A model generated the notes under the pieces. That model was not told the origin of the DNA, did not search any database, and saw only the letters and a program-made list of their open reading frames with translations. A stretch of 64,000 nt of DNA. Origin: Echinometra lucunter (lineage: Eukaryota; Echinodermata; Echinoidea; Camarodonta; Echinometridae). How positions within the stretch are numbered: position 1 is the first letter of the stretch; each line of letters begins with the position of its first letter. The stretch lies in NCBI GenBank assembly GCA_029962745.1, contig CM057154.1, forward strand, positions 13,883,763-13,947,762, in the 5' to 3' direction. Below are positions 1 to 11,539 of this stretch, one piece after another. A program made the position numbers and the translations under genes.

Positions 1-1744
1 TTGTATTTAGAAAAATATAGAGGATAAGAAAGGTTTGAAATAAGGCCTCCACACACACACACATACACACACACAACAAAAAAAAATATCGTCCAGGTGT
101 GGAATGTCTATTTGTTTTTGATAAGTATAAAACAGTTCTTCTATATGATGTTACATTCAGTGATGATGATAGCGTTACATAAATACTGTATCTCTGACAT
201 AATATTTGAAATGATTTCACTTGTTTGTTGACAGTTTTCTTTTCAAGAAAATCAATACTTAAAAACAAAATTGTGTCTCTTAGGGATTTTTTTCTTCAAA
301 CGTTTGCACCCACTCGAATGTATGTTTTGTTTTGTAATGTATGTTTTGTTTTGTGTGATTGTTGTTTTCCATTCTCAAACTACTACAACTGATATTGTAT
401 AAAAACACATTTGTTAATAAGTTTTATTAGTAAGCCAAAGTTTCACCAATTGAAACATAGTTGCAATGGTCATATCATGTTTGATGTTTGTTTATTTTTG
501 TACGCAAACATTATGGAATCAAATGTTATCTGACAAACAAGGACTAGATTAGTGTAATTTTTAATGAGTAAACTAAAGTTTTCTCCAAGCTTTATGACTG
601 AAAGATTTCTTTAGGCACTGTTAGGCTCTATATAACAAAGAAAAAATAAGAAGAACAAATACATAAAACCTCTAGGTTTCAGGTCAGCTGAATGTAGATA
701 TTCTAAGTAAGAAAAATGATTAAAATCATCAGCGAATTTAGATACCACAGCTCAATTTGTGTCCAAATTTGTCAAATCATAAGAATCTAACGATGACTTT
801 TCCTTTTTGTTTATCTTCTACTCTTGAATGAGGTACTTTATTATTAATGTTTTCATGTGGTTTCAGCGCAAAGAATGATACTCGCACATGCTCGCTGGAC
901 GCTAAATACGTAGAAGTACAAGTTCTTTAACAAAAATTATGAATTACAAATTACAAATTACAAATTACGAATACATGCATTCAATATAAAATTCCGTAAA
1001 GGTTTTGTTTTCATTTATAGTCAGTGAGTTTAACAAAGGGGCGGATACCGTATCTCGGGGGCGGGGGAGTGGTCGACCGCTCCCCTAAAAAATAATTATT
1101 TTTTTAAATATAATATCTTGCCTGAAAATTGTGCTTTTAGATTAAAAAAAAAAAGGGACGGCTGCTGATCGAGCGAAGTGACTTCTGTTCTTAAGCTTGA
1201 TTGTGGCCCATCTCCCACTTTTCCTGAAGACTACGGCTACATACACCATTCTCTACTTTTGTAGCTTCCTACTTAGGTTCCTCACTTTCCTTTCTTCATT
1301 TTATTCCTTTCTTTTCTCTCTTCTCATGATCAGATTTGGTTCCGATGGGAGTGTGCCGCTGAAGCTGTCAAACCCAACACCCTTGGGCGGAAAAGCGTAC
1401 CCATTACTAGAGTTTTTATTTTTCTTGAATGTGTACTTTGGCGCAAATATGGGAGCAAAGGGTGGATATTTTTTAAAAAGTTAGCAATTAGAGCGACAAA
1501 TTACCGTATACCTTATTAAACGAATAACAACCCTCTACCCCTAGCCCATCCCCGTTTGTCATCCCCGAGGAGCTGTTCTCCTCCGGGAGAGTTGTAATTA
1601 AAACAAAAAATACTGGATTAATTACTTAAGTTTGATTTATAAAAAGGAAAGATTTATTTAACAGTTCCTCACGAGCAAGGCGCTGTCATAAAAACAAAAT
1701 TTCATGCGTAATTTGTCCTTAAGGGGGGGGGGGGGGAGGGGGGA
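1..1744. other. AT-rich non-coding DNA, no gene seen
   Basis: I see no conserved protein in either strand. There is a short (CA)n tract near 50-75 and four copies of an 8-bp unit (aattacaa) at about 941-968. GC-rich patches near 1030-1085 and 1555-1590 include 'ctcctccgggagagttg', which resembles the minisatellite unit that starts at 1745 and may be an outlying copy. Confidence 0.5.
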
Positions 1745-1966
1745 GATGTCCTCCGGGGGAGTTGTATGATGGGAGTCATCCCCCGGAGAGTTGCTCTGGG
1801 AGAGTTGTCCTCCGGGGGAGTTGTCCTCGGGGGAGTTGTCTTCGGGGGAGTTGTCCTCCGGGGGAGTTGTCCTTGGGGGAGTTGTCCTCCGGGGGAGTTG
1901 TCCTCGGGGGAGTTGTCAGGTGGGAGTCGTCCCCGGGGGAGTTGTCCTCCGGGGGAGTTGTCCTGA
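1745..1966. repeat. Minisatellite, ~15-16-bp unit GGGGGAGTTGTCCTCC
   Basis: About a dozen imperfect copies of a 15-16-bp unit (ggggagttgtcctccg) follow a run of 14 or more G. The right edge falls inside the reverse-transcriptase reading frame of the neighbouring LINE: after the minus-strand residues LTWKSRI the frame runs straight into repeat-encoded TTPPEDNSPG. Open frames across the array come from the repeat and are not genes. The reverse complement core GGACAACTCCCCC resembles a second minisatellite at 59.14-59.83 kb. Confidence 0.9.
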
Positions 1967-3130
1967 TACGGCTTTTCCATGTCAGTTTTGAATCAAGGCA
2001 GAGCCCCAAATATCTATACTCGGTAACACATTGTATATCTTTCTCCTTTATTTTTATGTTTGGTGGGTTGGGGAATCGGCGAGAAAAAACCATTGCCTTG
2101 GTTTTTTTCTTCCGATAGTCTCATGCCCCAGTTTTCACACCATTCTTGGATTACATGTATGTCTTTTTGTACTTGGCCTGCCAGGAATTTGATATTTCGA
2201 GTGACTTTTCCAGATGGTTGCGTCATCCGCAAACTGGGCCAGTTTGCAGTATTTTAGTTCATTTCCCAGGTCGTTTACAAATACACTGAAGAGGGTAGGA
2301 CTTAGGACGCTCCCCTGAATGATACGATTTATTTGTTCATATGTGTCGGACAGTGTATCATTCACTTGTACCTGAAAGGTACGTCTGGTGAGGTATTTAT
2401 CTAGCCATACAATAATTTTGCCTTGAACGCCTATGTTCAAAAGTTTCCACAAGAGACTTTTCCTGCCGATCATATCATATGCTTTTTTGAAATCGAGGAA
2501 GATGGCCAGAAGATGCTCTTTATTGGCGAAGGCTTTTCTGATATATCTGTATCGAGGCTGACCAGGTGGTCTGTGCAACATCGATCGGTTCTAAAAGCAC
2601 TTTGTTTAGGCGTTAGCATGCCATTTCCCCCCCCCCCCCCCAATACCAGATGAGACGATTATTGATTAGTCTTTCCATTACTTTGTTAGAGTGGGCATCA
2701 GGGCTATTGGTCGATAGGAATCTGCACTGTTTTTGTTCCCGCCTTTTTTCAAAATTGGTTTTAAAATAACATGACTCCATTGTTTGGGGATAACTTGTGT
2801 GTTCCAGATTGCGTTGTAGAGCGAAAGCAGTACCCTCAAGTGCTGTTGGAGGAAGATGAGGTATGATGACCATCCACAGTCCGTCTTGACCTGGGATTGT
2901 GTTTTTGGATTGTGCAATAGCACGGGCCAATTCGTTCATGTTGAAAGGATCATCAAGTATACATGTTTCTTGTTGCTCTAGCTTTGTATTTGTTTCGTAC
3001 TTAATTACGTCTTTTCTGGCCCTGAAAGAGAGTGGAAATTTTCATCAGAGCTGGCGGAGAAAATTTTCTTCGCCAGAGTGTCGGCCTTGCTTTTGTCAGA
3101 GAATAACCATGCTTTCATCTACTTCCTTAT
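1967..3130 (-). pseudogene. Non-LTR retrotransposon (jockey/CR1-like LINE) reverse transcriptase, broken
   Basis: Read on the minus strand, this encodes pieces of a LINE ORF2 reverse transcriptase in several frames. In order they are: a linker with SDKSKADTLAKKIF (about 3110-3070); NTIPGQDGL; KQWSHVILKPILKKG and SYRPIALMPTLTK (fingers); IFLDFKKAYDMI (palm motif A, about 2490); IQGSVLSPTLFSVFVNDL (about 2320); QFADDATIW (the catalytic ADD box, about 2240); and YRYLGLCLDSKLTW (thumb) ending near 1970. Frame changes occur near 2680, 2600 and 2140, and the usual PQGS is IQGS, so the copy is dead. The 3' side is cut off by the minisatellite and the 5' side stops near 3130. LINE identity is firm; the clade is an inference from motif spacing. 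Confidence 0.88.
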
Positions 3131-3460
3131 ATGGGGACTAGACAGCAATACTTGAAAAAAATTGGTTGAAAATTACAATTTTTCATATTCGGCCTGAAAA
3201 TACCTGCTAAAATCAAATGTTTGAATTATAAACGACATGATAATCAATCCACATACATTTTGTGATACAGCTCAAAGTGAAATTATTGCATAAAAATATA
3301 TTTTAAAAAATGAATATATGATATCTATTTCCCCCAGATTTTGGTCATTTACTGTGATTTGTAATGAATATTCATGAATGCTCATTATGTCCAGATCCAA
3401 CGTTATGCCAACGTTGGCCCAACGTCGTATCGCCAACGAAAAAGCGTTTTCATGGAAATG
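3131..3460. mobile_element. Probable fragment of a word-type non-autonomous element
   Basis: No coding is visible. The stretch 'gcaatacttgaaaaaa..ggttgaaaattacaattt' and the later 'gaatattcatgaatg' resemble, in the same order, the interior of the element at 20922-21856 (near 21325-21360 and 21520-21540). A cluster 'ccaacgttatgccaacg'/'ttggcccaacgtcg' lies at about 3398-3440. It is probably a diverged relative of the ACGT-word elements; boundaries are not defined. Confidence 0.4.
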
Positions 3461-3499
3461 GTGACAAGGACCCAATGCTTCACTTTGGGCCATCATTGT

Positions 3500-3725
3500 A
3501 TAGTCACCCTATATCTGTGAATTGCCACTTGGTCTAATTCCACTTTGTCTAATGCCCATCTCATCCACATGGTATAATCCCATTTCGTCTACAACCAGTT
3601 CATCTATACTAACCATTTGGTCTAATCGCCACTTAGCCCATCTAGCATTTTGTCTGATTTTCAGGTAGGCTATACCCATTTCGTCAAATATCCACTTGGT
3701 CTAACACATTGTTTACAGCAACTTG
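3500..3725. repeat. Diverged minisatellite, ~20-bp unit around ccatttggtctaat
   Basis: Roughly ten decayed copies of a unit like 'ccacttggtctaat' are visible (cacttggtctaattc, cactttgtctaatgc, ccatttcgtctacaa, ccatttggtctaatc). The same word recurs at 5125-5165, just before the 51-bp satellite, suggesting one older tandem repeat that has been interrupted. Confidence 0.6.
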
Positions 3726-4187
3726 GTCAACTACTAGTTGGGCTTACTCAATGTGCTGTATCGATAAAACTAGCAAGCGCCTTTTTTTCTACCTTCTGCT
3801 TGTATCTCGAGATAACCAAAAAGGTCACTGCTAGCAAAAAGAAGCAGAAGCTTGTTTCTTCTGCAGCATGAACTAACATTCCTATTTAAAATTTCCTGAA
3901 AATCAAAAGGAAAGGTTTTGTTCTTGTACACAAAGGCCTGCCAGATTAGGAAATGCCTGTATGAAAAGGAGGAATATTCTTTCTTTTACAAGCATTTGAC
4001 TGCTTTTTTGCAAGCTCCTCTGCAGATAGCTTACGCTTTTTTCTTCCATAAACATGATGTAAAGTATCAGTCAATATTTTTAAAATTCAAATTGCCGTCA
4101 CTTCCTATTTCAGACCATTAGTAAGCCGATACATGTATTCATCTTCAGTCTCAAAGGTTTGTACGCATCGGAGCACAAATCTCCTTT

Positions 4188-4218
<31 letters not shown>

Positions 4219-5120
4219 CCAGAAGGTATCTTGATCTGATGCTGGAGTGCATAACCTGTTGAAAACTTTCAAACAATATACCACCAGTCAAACAACATAC
4301 CGCTTACCTGGCAATACTGGGCCATATAGAAATATTTGGTTGATAACGTTTTACTAAGAGCCCAATGAGATGCTCATTCAGAAGAGTTTTTGAACCGTAG
4401 CCCTGTGCTTGAGCTAAACCAAGGGAGCATTTCATGAAGATTTTGGTCAGTGATTTTCACTGACAACTGTTATAAGCTACTGAAAATCCTCGCATCTGAT
4501 TGGCTGAGAGCAAATTAGTCAGTGAAAATCGACAACTTTTCATGAAATGCTCCCCTGGGTGTCTCAAAAAGCTTAACGTCAGCTTATAAGTACTTTGCTT
4601 TCGAAAAGTATTTTTTTTATATCATTAGGAGCATCGCTTGAGATCACTGAAATTGGTTACGTAAGTTTGATTCTCTTTTATTTAGATTTTTGTGACCGAT
4701 TAGAGTATAGATTTGTGTCAAGAATGGCCTTTATCGGTGTTTATGTAATATGTGACAATGGCTGAGGAAAGCCTAATGACTTAAATGATGCATTTAAACA
4801 AAAGAAAAATACCATAAAACATGTGTTAAAAAGGCAATTTTAGAAAACGGACATAGATGATCTTGGTATTTTTCTCTCAGACGGAAGATGCTTTAAAACA
4901 TGTAAAATGACACATAAAAAAATTATATAATTTTTAAAGGCAAAGTATGTCCCCTATACTGAAAAAATGAAAATGCGCCTTTCCGCTTTATGGAACACCC
5001 CGTACAGATCTCTGGCCAAGAAAAAGGTCCAGCGCAAGAAATCGTATTCAGCTTTTACTTTGGCATAATAGCTATTACTAGGTAGCTTTAGCTTCTAAGC
5101 AAATGCTACTTTTATCGATA
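3726..5120. other. Non-coding, one small MITE inside
   Basis: No gene is seen. It contains a poly-T run of about 30 at 4181-4210 and a 132-bp inverted-repeat element at 4423-4554, listed separately. The rest is ordinary AT-rich sequence. Confidence 0.5.
4423..4554. mobile_element. MITE with terminal inverted repeat GGGAGCATTTCATGAA
   Basis: The left end 'gggagcatttcatgaa' is matched by the exact reverse complement 'ttcatgaaatgctccc' at the right end. The interior carries inverted 'gtcagtgattttcactgac'-type sequence and 'ctgattggctgagag'. A second member (58146-58296) has the same ends and the same 'gattggctgaga' interior. There is no coding capacity, so it would be mobilised in trans. Confidence 0.75.
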
Positions 5121-5139
5121 CGGCCCAGTCGTCTAACAC

Positions 5140-7290
5140 CATCATGGCTAAACCCATTTGGTCTACTCTTTGTGTCACTGCCATTTGTCCGGTAACTCCT
5201 CGACAAATTAGTTCCCCAAACTGTGTCATTGTCAGTTGTCCGACGACTCTCTACCTAACTAGTCCCCAATGTTGTGTCATGGTCAGTTTTCCGACAACTC
5301 TTCAAAAAATTAGTTTCCAACGTTGTGTCATTGCCAGTTGTCCAACTACTCCCCAACAAACTAGTTTCCAACGTTGTCAACGTTGTGTCATTGTCGACTG
5401 TCCAACATTCTCCACCTAACTAGTTTCCAGCGTTGTGTCATTGTTAGTTGTCCAACAAATATCCAACAAACTAGTTTCCAAAGTTGTGTCATTGTCCACT
5501 GTCCAACAACTCTCCAACAAACTAGTTTCCAACGATGTCAACGTTGTGTCATCGTCGACTGTCCAACAACTCTCCTCCTAATTAGTTTCCAGCGCTGTGT
5601 CATTGTTAGTTGTCCAATAAATATTGAACAAACTAGTTTCCAACATTGTGTCATTGTCCACTGTCCAAAAACTCTCCAACAAACTAGTTTCCAACATTGC
5701 AACGTTGTGTCATTGTCGAATGTCCAACAACTCTCCAACAAACTAGTTTCCAACATTGTCAAAGTTGTGTCATTGTCGAATGTCCAACAACTCCCCTCCT
5801 AACTAGTTTCCAGCATTGTGTCATTGTTAGTTGTCCAATAAATATTGAACAAACTAGTTTCCAACGTTGTGTCATTGTCCACTGTCCAAAAACTCTCCAA
5901 CAAACTAGTTTCCAACATTGCAACGTTGTGTCATTGTCGAATGTCCAACAACTCTCCACCTAACTAGTTTCCAACATTGTGTCATTGTCAGTTGTCCAAC
6001 CACTCTTCAATAAACTAGTTTCCAACATTGAGTCATTGTCAGTTGTCCGACAAAATATCCAACAAACTAGTTTCCAACGTTGTGTCATTGTCGACTGTTC
6101 AACAACTCTCCACCTAGCTAGTTTCCAGTGTTGTGTCATAGTCAGTTGTGCTACAATTATCCAACAAACAATTTTCCAACGTTGTCAACGTTGTGTCATT
6201 GTCGAATGTCCGACAACTCTCCACCTAACTAGTTTTCAACGTTGTGTCATTGTCAGTTGTCCAACCGCTCTTCAATACTAAATATCCAACAAACTAGTTT
6301 CCAACGTTGTGTAATTGTCAGATGTGCGATAAAATTCCAATAAACTGGTTCCTACATTGTCAACGTTGTGTCATTGTCGAATGTTCAACAACTCTCCACC
6401 TAATTTCCAGTGTTGTGTCATAGTCAGTTGCGCGACAATTATCCAACAAACTAGTTTCCAACGATGTCAACGTCGTGTCTTTGTGGACTGTCCAACAACT
6501 CTCCAATTAACTAGTTTCCATTATTGTGTCAATGTCAGTTGTCCAACAATTATCAAACAAACTAGTTTCCAACGTTGTTTCATTGTCAGTCGTCCAGCAT
6601 ATCTCCAACAAACCAGTTTCCAACGATGTCAACAATGTGTCATCGTCGACTGTCCAACAACTCTCTACCTAACTAGTTTCCGTCGTTGTGTCGTTGTTAG
6701 TTGTCCAACAAATATCCAGCAAACTAGTTTCCAGTGTCCAACAACTTGTACACTGTCCAAAAACTCTCCAACTAGTTTCCAACGATGTCAACCTTGTGTC
6801 ATCGTCGACCGTCAAACAACTCTCCATCTAACTAGTTTCCAGCGTTGTGTCATTGTTAGTTGTCCAACAAATATCCAACAAACTAGTTTCCAGTGTTGTG
6901 TCATTGTTCACTGTCGAACAACTCTCCAACAAACTAGTTTCCAACAATGTCAACCTTGTGTCATCGTCGACTGTCTGACATTCCTCCACCTAACTAGTTT
7001 CCAACATTGTGTCATTGTCAGTGATCCAACAAATATCCAACAAACTAGTTTCCAACGTTGTGTCATGGTCGACTGTCCGACATTCCTCCACCCAACTAGT
7101 TTCCAACATTGTGTCATTGTCAATTATCCAACAAATATCCAACAAACTAGTTTCCAACGTTATCAACGTTGTGTCGTTGTTGACTGTCCAACAACTCTCC
7201 AGATTACTAGTTTCCAACGTCGTTTCAACGTTGCTCCAACAAGTTTTTCCAACGTCCAACGACTTTCGACTTTCCAACGTTGATCCAACG
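5140..7290 (+). repeat. Satellite array, 51-bp unit with 60-bp variants (~40 copies)
   Basis: The unit begins 'ctagtttccaacgttgtg' and continues through 'tcattgtcgactgtcc' to 'aacaactctccaacaaa'; the repeat length is 51 bp. A 60-bp variant carries an extra 9 bp (a doubled 'caacgttgt'). Two alternating ends are seen, 'caacaactctccacctaa' and 'caacaaatatccaacaaa', suggesting a higher-order dimer. Both lengths are multiples of three, so frames stay open for hundreds of codons and translate as a 17-residue repeat (TSFQRCVIVSCPTNIQQ). The first copies (5140-5340) are the most diverged. The right edge abuts LINE sequence at about 7291. Confidence 0.92.
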
Positions 7291-8560
7291 ATGGCTTGTT
7301 ACCTCTCTAAAGTTTTAGAAAGAATCGTTTTTATCAGAGTTACTGCCTTTCTTAAAAAACATGAAATTATTTCTGACTCCAAGTTTGGATTTCGAGCTAA
7401 TCATAATACAACTCAGGCAATTTTAACGTGTATTGACAAAATAGCCCGTTTCATTGATCAGCGTTTACATACTATTTCTATATTCCTGGACTTCTCCAAG
7501 GCTTTCGATACCATCAACCACGATATTCTTCTACATAAACTCTCTCACTATGGTGTTCGAGGAAAACTGAAAAGCCTTAGAGTGGTTCAGGAACTATTTA
7601 TCAAATAGAAAAAAATTGTAGATAAAAATAATCAGAAGTCATCCTTATTGCCTATTAATTGTGGAGTACCACAGGGAAGCATCCTTGGTCCTTTATTATT
7701 CATTATATACATAAACGATTTCTGTAAGTCCTCAAATATTTTGTCTTATATCCTTTTTGCCGATGATTCAAACCTATTCTTCTCTCATTCGAAACCTAAT
7801 GTCCTCCTTTTTCAAATAAACAAAGAACTCAAATCCGTAGTAGAATGGATCAAAGCAAATAAATTGTCCTTGAATGTAGCAAAAAACAAATTTTATGTTG
7901 TTCAGTAACTCCTTAAAAGAATTACCTGGTGATATTATTTTAGATGAAACACCCCTTGTTAGAGTTTCCTCTATAAGATTCTTAGGGTTAGCATTGACGA
8001 TAAACTAAACTGGAATACACATGTACATAACATATGTAAGATAATCTCCCGTAATATAGGAATAATATCTAAACTCAAATATTTCTTTCCCATGAAAACA
8101 CTTTTGAATTTATATTTTTCTCTAATATTGCCATATCTCAACTATGGTATTATGGCATGGGGAAATGCAAATAAATACCTGCTTGATAAAATTGGTGTTC
8201 TACAAAATAAAATTATAAGAATAATGTACAATGCTTCAATTCGAGCTCATAGCAACCACTTGTTCTATGAATTAAAAATCCTCAAATTTTCAGACTTATT
8301 TCTTTTTCAGACCGGACAATTTATGTATGAATTAAACAAGAACAAACTCCCACATGCATTTACTGAAATATTTACAAAAAACAATTCAATTCATAGTTAC
8401 CCTGCAACCAGGCAGTCCAATCAATACCACCTTTCCCGCACTCGGACACTCGGACACTTCTTGCACAAAAAACGGGGTTTTTTTCCTATGGTCCGAAATA
8501 CTGGAATTCACTTAGTAGCGAAATAACGAATTTACCGAATTTAAACCGCTTCAAAAGAAA
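7291..8560 (+). pseudogene. CR1/jockey-like LINE reverse transcriptase, 5'-truncated and frameshifted
   Basis: ORF2 begins in the fingers domain (LSKVLERIVFIRV) directly at the satellite edge. It continues FGFRANHNTTQAIL, IFLDFSKAFDTINHDIL (palm A, about 7486-7535), [20 protein letters not shown] (7660-7720), ILFADDSNLF (catalytic box, about 7753), LNVAKNKF, SIDDKLNWNTHV, then the C-terminal ILPYLNYGIMAWGN and HSYPATRQSNQYH. Between about 7570 and 7615 the true frame moves (KALEWFRNYLSNRK is read in the second frame), so an apparent TAG at 7606 is a frameshift effect near an A-run. Further breaks lie at about 7907 and 7975-8090. Key catalytic residues survive but the frame does not. Confidence 0.93.
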
Positions 8561-9475
8561 ATTGAAAAAAAAAACAACCAAAAAACATCTCTTGCAGCCT
8601 TATGCTGCAATGAGCAGCTGAGCGAGCTAGACCCACCTTTCTCTCTTTCTCTCTATCTTTCTCTTTCTCTCTCTCTCTTTCTCCCCTCTCTTTCTCATAT
8701 TCTCTCCCTCCCTCTTATCCTCTTATTCTTCTCTCTCTCTTTCTATTCCTTTCCTTCGTTCTCCTTTTCAAGTTGCTTTCATTGTTTCATTTCCTCCACA
8801 CTCCATCCCTCTCTTATTTGCTTTCTTTTAGTTATTTCATTGCACTCTACAGGAGGATTGAGCGAAGTAGCCGGTGTGTTGGTGAGTGTGTGTCCGGCCG
8901 AGGATATTGGTCGGGGTTGACCAAGATATTGGTTAAAATGTACCAATGTTTTGGTTGATATCGACCGGTCTCTTCGGACGGATCGATGCATGCTCGCCGG
9001 CGCATTGGTTGTTCTGACCGGTCTTTTTTTGGAGTGTAGTTGTGAATCATAGCACCTTCCCATCTTCTCATATTTTTTTGAAATATAATTTTATTTAATA
9101 CGATGTACTATGAATTGATTTATTATTATACTATCGATTTATTATTATCTTATGACCGATTAAAAAAAGACTACATTCAAGTTATTGGGCATGTGTTTTA
9201 CAAGCTTTGCTTTTTAACATGTCCAACTTTTTTCTCACTCTTATTGTTGTTTTTTTTTTTTTTGGGGGGGGGGGTTGTCAAATAAGTGCATTCTTTGATT
9301 ATTTGATATTGATTATATCAGTGAAAGACATTGTTATTACTGCTGTCATTCATTTCGGTTAATTTTGTTATGCACCGTATTGATGATTTTATGTTAATGG
9401 TGATGATGATTGAAAAAAAAAGATTGATTGAAAACAGTGAATAAAGTAAACTGAAACTGAGCTGAAACTGAACTG
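8561..9475 (+). mobile_element. LINE 3' UTR with (CTGAAA)n-type tail and a small insertion
   Basis: This continues the LINE at 7291-8560. It has a CT-rich stretch (8636-8760), an inserted palindromic-word element (about 8850-9048, listed separately), a T/G run near 9250, and ends 'gtaaactgaaactgagctgaaactgaact', a decayed CTGAAA tail. The same tail type ends the fragment at 61700-62318. Confidence 0.7.
8850..9048. mobile_element. ACCAA/TTGGT-word miniature element
   Basis: Dense words 'ttggt', 'accaa' and 'gaccggt' appear in both orientations (e.g. 'ttgaccaagatattggtt', 'ccggtcttttttt..ggagtgta'). The right end resembles the ends of 45355-45590 (actc..gaaaaag..ggtca on the other strand). Boundaries are approximate. 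Confidence 0.45.
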
Positions 9476-10215
9476 GGTTATTACTGTTCTTAAGAAAGGA
9501 AACAGGTTTGCACTGATCTTGTCTCCCTATACCAAAGTTAAGCTATTCTTCTACTCAAAAATTGTTAGTTTGGTAGTGATGTGACCAAATGTACCATCTA
9601 AACTGCTCGAAACGGATTTACGCCGGTGCTTAGATGCAGCGTAACTGTCGGCAAATTTAGGTCTTACACCCCCCCCCCCCCTTCATGTTCCCCGAATACT
9701 GAAGCACTGTGCTTAAGGTGCGGTTACCCAACATGTGGCTCAGGGGCTCAGCACCCCCTGTGAAAAAATCGGGGGGGCCTGTACTTCTGTCGTCAAAATT
9801 CCTCGCTCGCTTGTAATATTCATAAACTCCTAGGCCCTGAAGTACGCTCGACAACAATTCAGGGCCACCATAATAAACAGAGTTGTTTTGTGAGACAGCA
9901 AACAACTGGACCAGCGAGGTGCCAAAATTAAGTCATATTTGGCACTCCTAAATGTTCCATCAAGATAATAAAAATCTATACATCTGCGATACTGTTTGAA
10001 AATAACTTCTTGTGTTTTGTGTGAGAGGGAGGGGGTACTTAGATTTGACTTAGAATGCAGCATAACTGTCGGCAAATTTAGGTCTTACACCCCCCCCCCC
10101 CCCCCCACCCTTCATGTTCCCCGAATACTGCAACATTGCTTGCATATAAGGTGCGGTAACCTAATATGTGGCTCAGTGGGTCAGGGGCTCAGCACCCCCT
10201 GTGAAAAAATCGTTC
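9476..10215. repeat. Non-coding with a direct duplication around poly-C
   Basis: About 9632-9772 and 10052-10212 are direct repeats. Each has 'aactgtcggcaaatttagg', 'tcttacacc' plus a C-run, 'ttcatgttccccgaatact', 'ggctcagcaccccctgtg' and 'aaaaaatcg'. They differ in C-run length and by small indels. No coding is supported. Confidence 0.7.
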
Positions 10216-10219
10216 CCAG

Positions 10220-10664
10220 GGGCCTGTTTTCAACTGGTCTTACTGGTACTTCCCATTGGTCTTACTGGTATTTCCAGGGTCAACGGGAAACTTGTTTGGT
10301 TTCTTATACAGCATGATAAGTGTATTATGCTTGTAATGATGGTTAGCGAATTACTCTTTCTGTTGTTATTTTAGATATGTAATGCAAAGTCAGACATATT
10401 TATTATGAAATTGTTCACACAAATACCTAAACTATTAAAACAAAGAAATAAGGTTGCATACGTATTTTACTTTAAATGTTGATTTCTGTAGAAAAAATAG
10501 CAAATATGCAAATGAGGTAAAAACCAGTTGATCAACTCGTGTAACTGGTCAAAAACCAGTTGGAGATTCTAATTGAAACAAAATCTGGAATTAAACCAGT
10601 TGACCATATCTGGAAACACATATTTTTTCATCTATTGATAATAATAACAACAATAATAGTAATA

Positions 10665-10705
<41 letters not shown>

Positions 10706-11015
10706 GATAATGATAATGATAATGATAGTAATGATAATAATAATAATAATAATAATAATGATAACAATAAAACAACAATAATAAAAGTAATATTAATAAC
10801 AGGAAAAGTAATGATAATGTATTTGTCATATATAATCCCTATGTAAGAACAAAATTGCCAGCCCGGGAATTTGCTCAATCATCAACTGGTCTAGCTGGAA
10901 GTATGGCCATTGTTCAATTGACCAGTTACACCAGTTGGATAAAAAAAAATAATTCAACTGGGAACCAGTTAATATTTCTCACTGGTCTAACTGGTTCTTT
11001 CTTATGGGTTTGATA
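10220..11015. mobile_element. ACTGGT/ACCAGT-word non-autonomous element with internal microsatellite
   Basis: The word 'aactggt'/'accagtt' occurs more than a dozen times in both orientations at the two flanks (10235-10285, 10520-10610, 10875-11000). Between them is a (GAT)n/(AAT)n tract (10633-10800) whose open frames are low-complexity artefacts. No transposase is present. A related element lies at 17650-19530. Exact ends are unclear. Confidence 0.55.
10633..10800. repeat. (GAT)n/(AAT)n microsatellite
   Basis: It is an almost uninterrupted trinucleotide tract: gatgat.. to about 10705, then gataat and aataat. It lies inside the ACTGGT-word element. Confidence 0.9.
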
Positions 11016-11539
11016 CCCCTTTTTTTCAAGATTTTTACGGTTTTTGATCCCCTTAACGAGATCTCGTGCTGAAAAACTACTGGTACCCCTGCCCCCCCCC
11101 TCCCGTTTTCGTTAACGCAGATGATGTAGCCTACAAACCTCAATGTGGGGGGGGGGGGGGGGTCAGCTGGTAATCTTCAAGTTGACGACATCTACCGTAG
11201 CCTGGTCGAACATTTCGAGACTCAACAGGCCCCTTTCAATAGCCTGATCGAAGCCTGCCTATATGTACGTGCAATGACATCGTACATAATAAAGTGACGG
11301 CTTGTGCTTGGTATCAGGTATCAGGGCATGGTGCGTGGTGTGGGCAAGCAAATCGCAATGATTCTATGGTGAGCCAATTGGGACATAATTCTTTTGAACA
11401 AGTTCCAGTATGAGTTTGTTTTATAAAGAGAATTTAAATATGTACAATTAAACTACTCTTATGGAAAGATTTTCCATTTTTCCGCATTAAATTTTGCAAG
11501 CAAGAATTACTCTTTCATTACTTTTGTTGGCAGAAACTT

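Noticed and set aside
1702..2118. Overlapping frames rich in Gly/Ser/Pro across the minisatellite
   Set aside because: Frames on both strands are made by the 15-16-bp unit and by chance join LINE sequence.
6357..7283. A 308-codon open frame on the + strand
   Set aside because: It lies wholly inside the 51/60-bp satellite. Openness follows from unit lengths divisible by three, and neighbouring frames and the minus strand are also open.
5140..7290. Regularly spaced repeats resembling a CRISPR array
   Set aside because: The units are contiguous tandem copies without unique spacers, lie in a genome with introns, and have no cas genes nearby.
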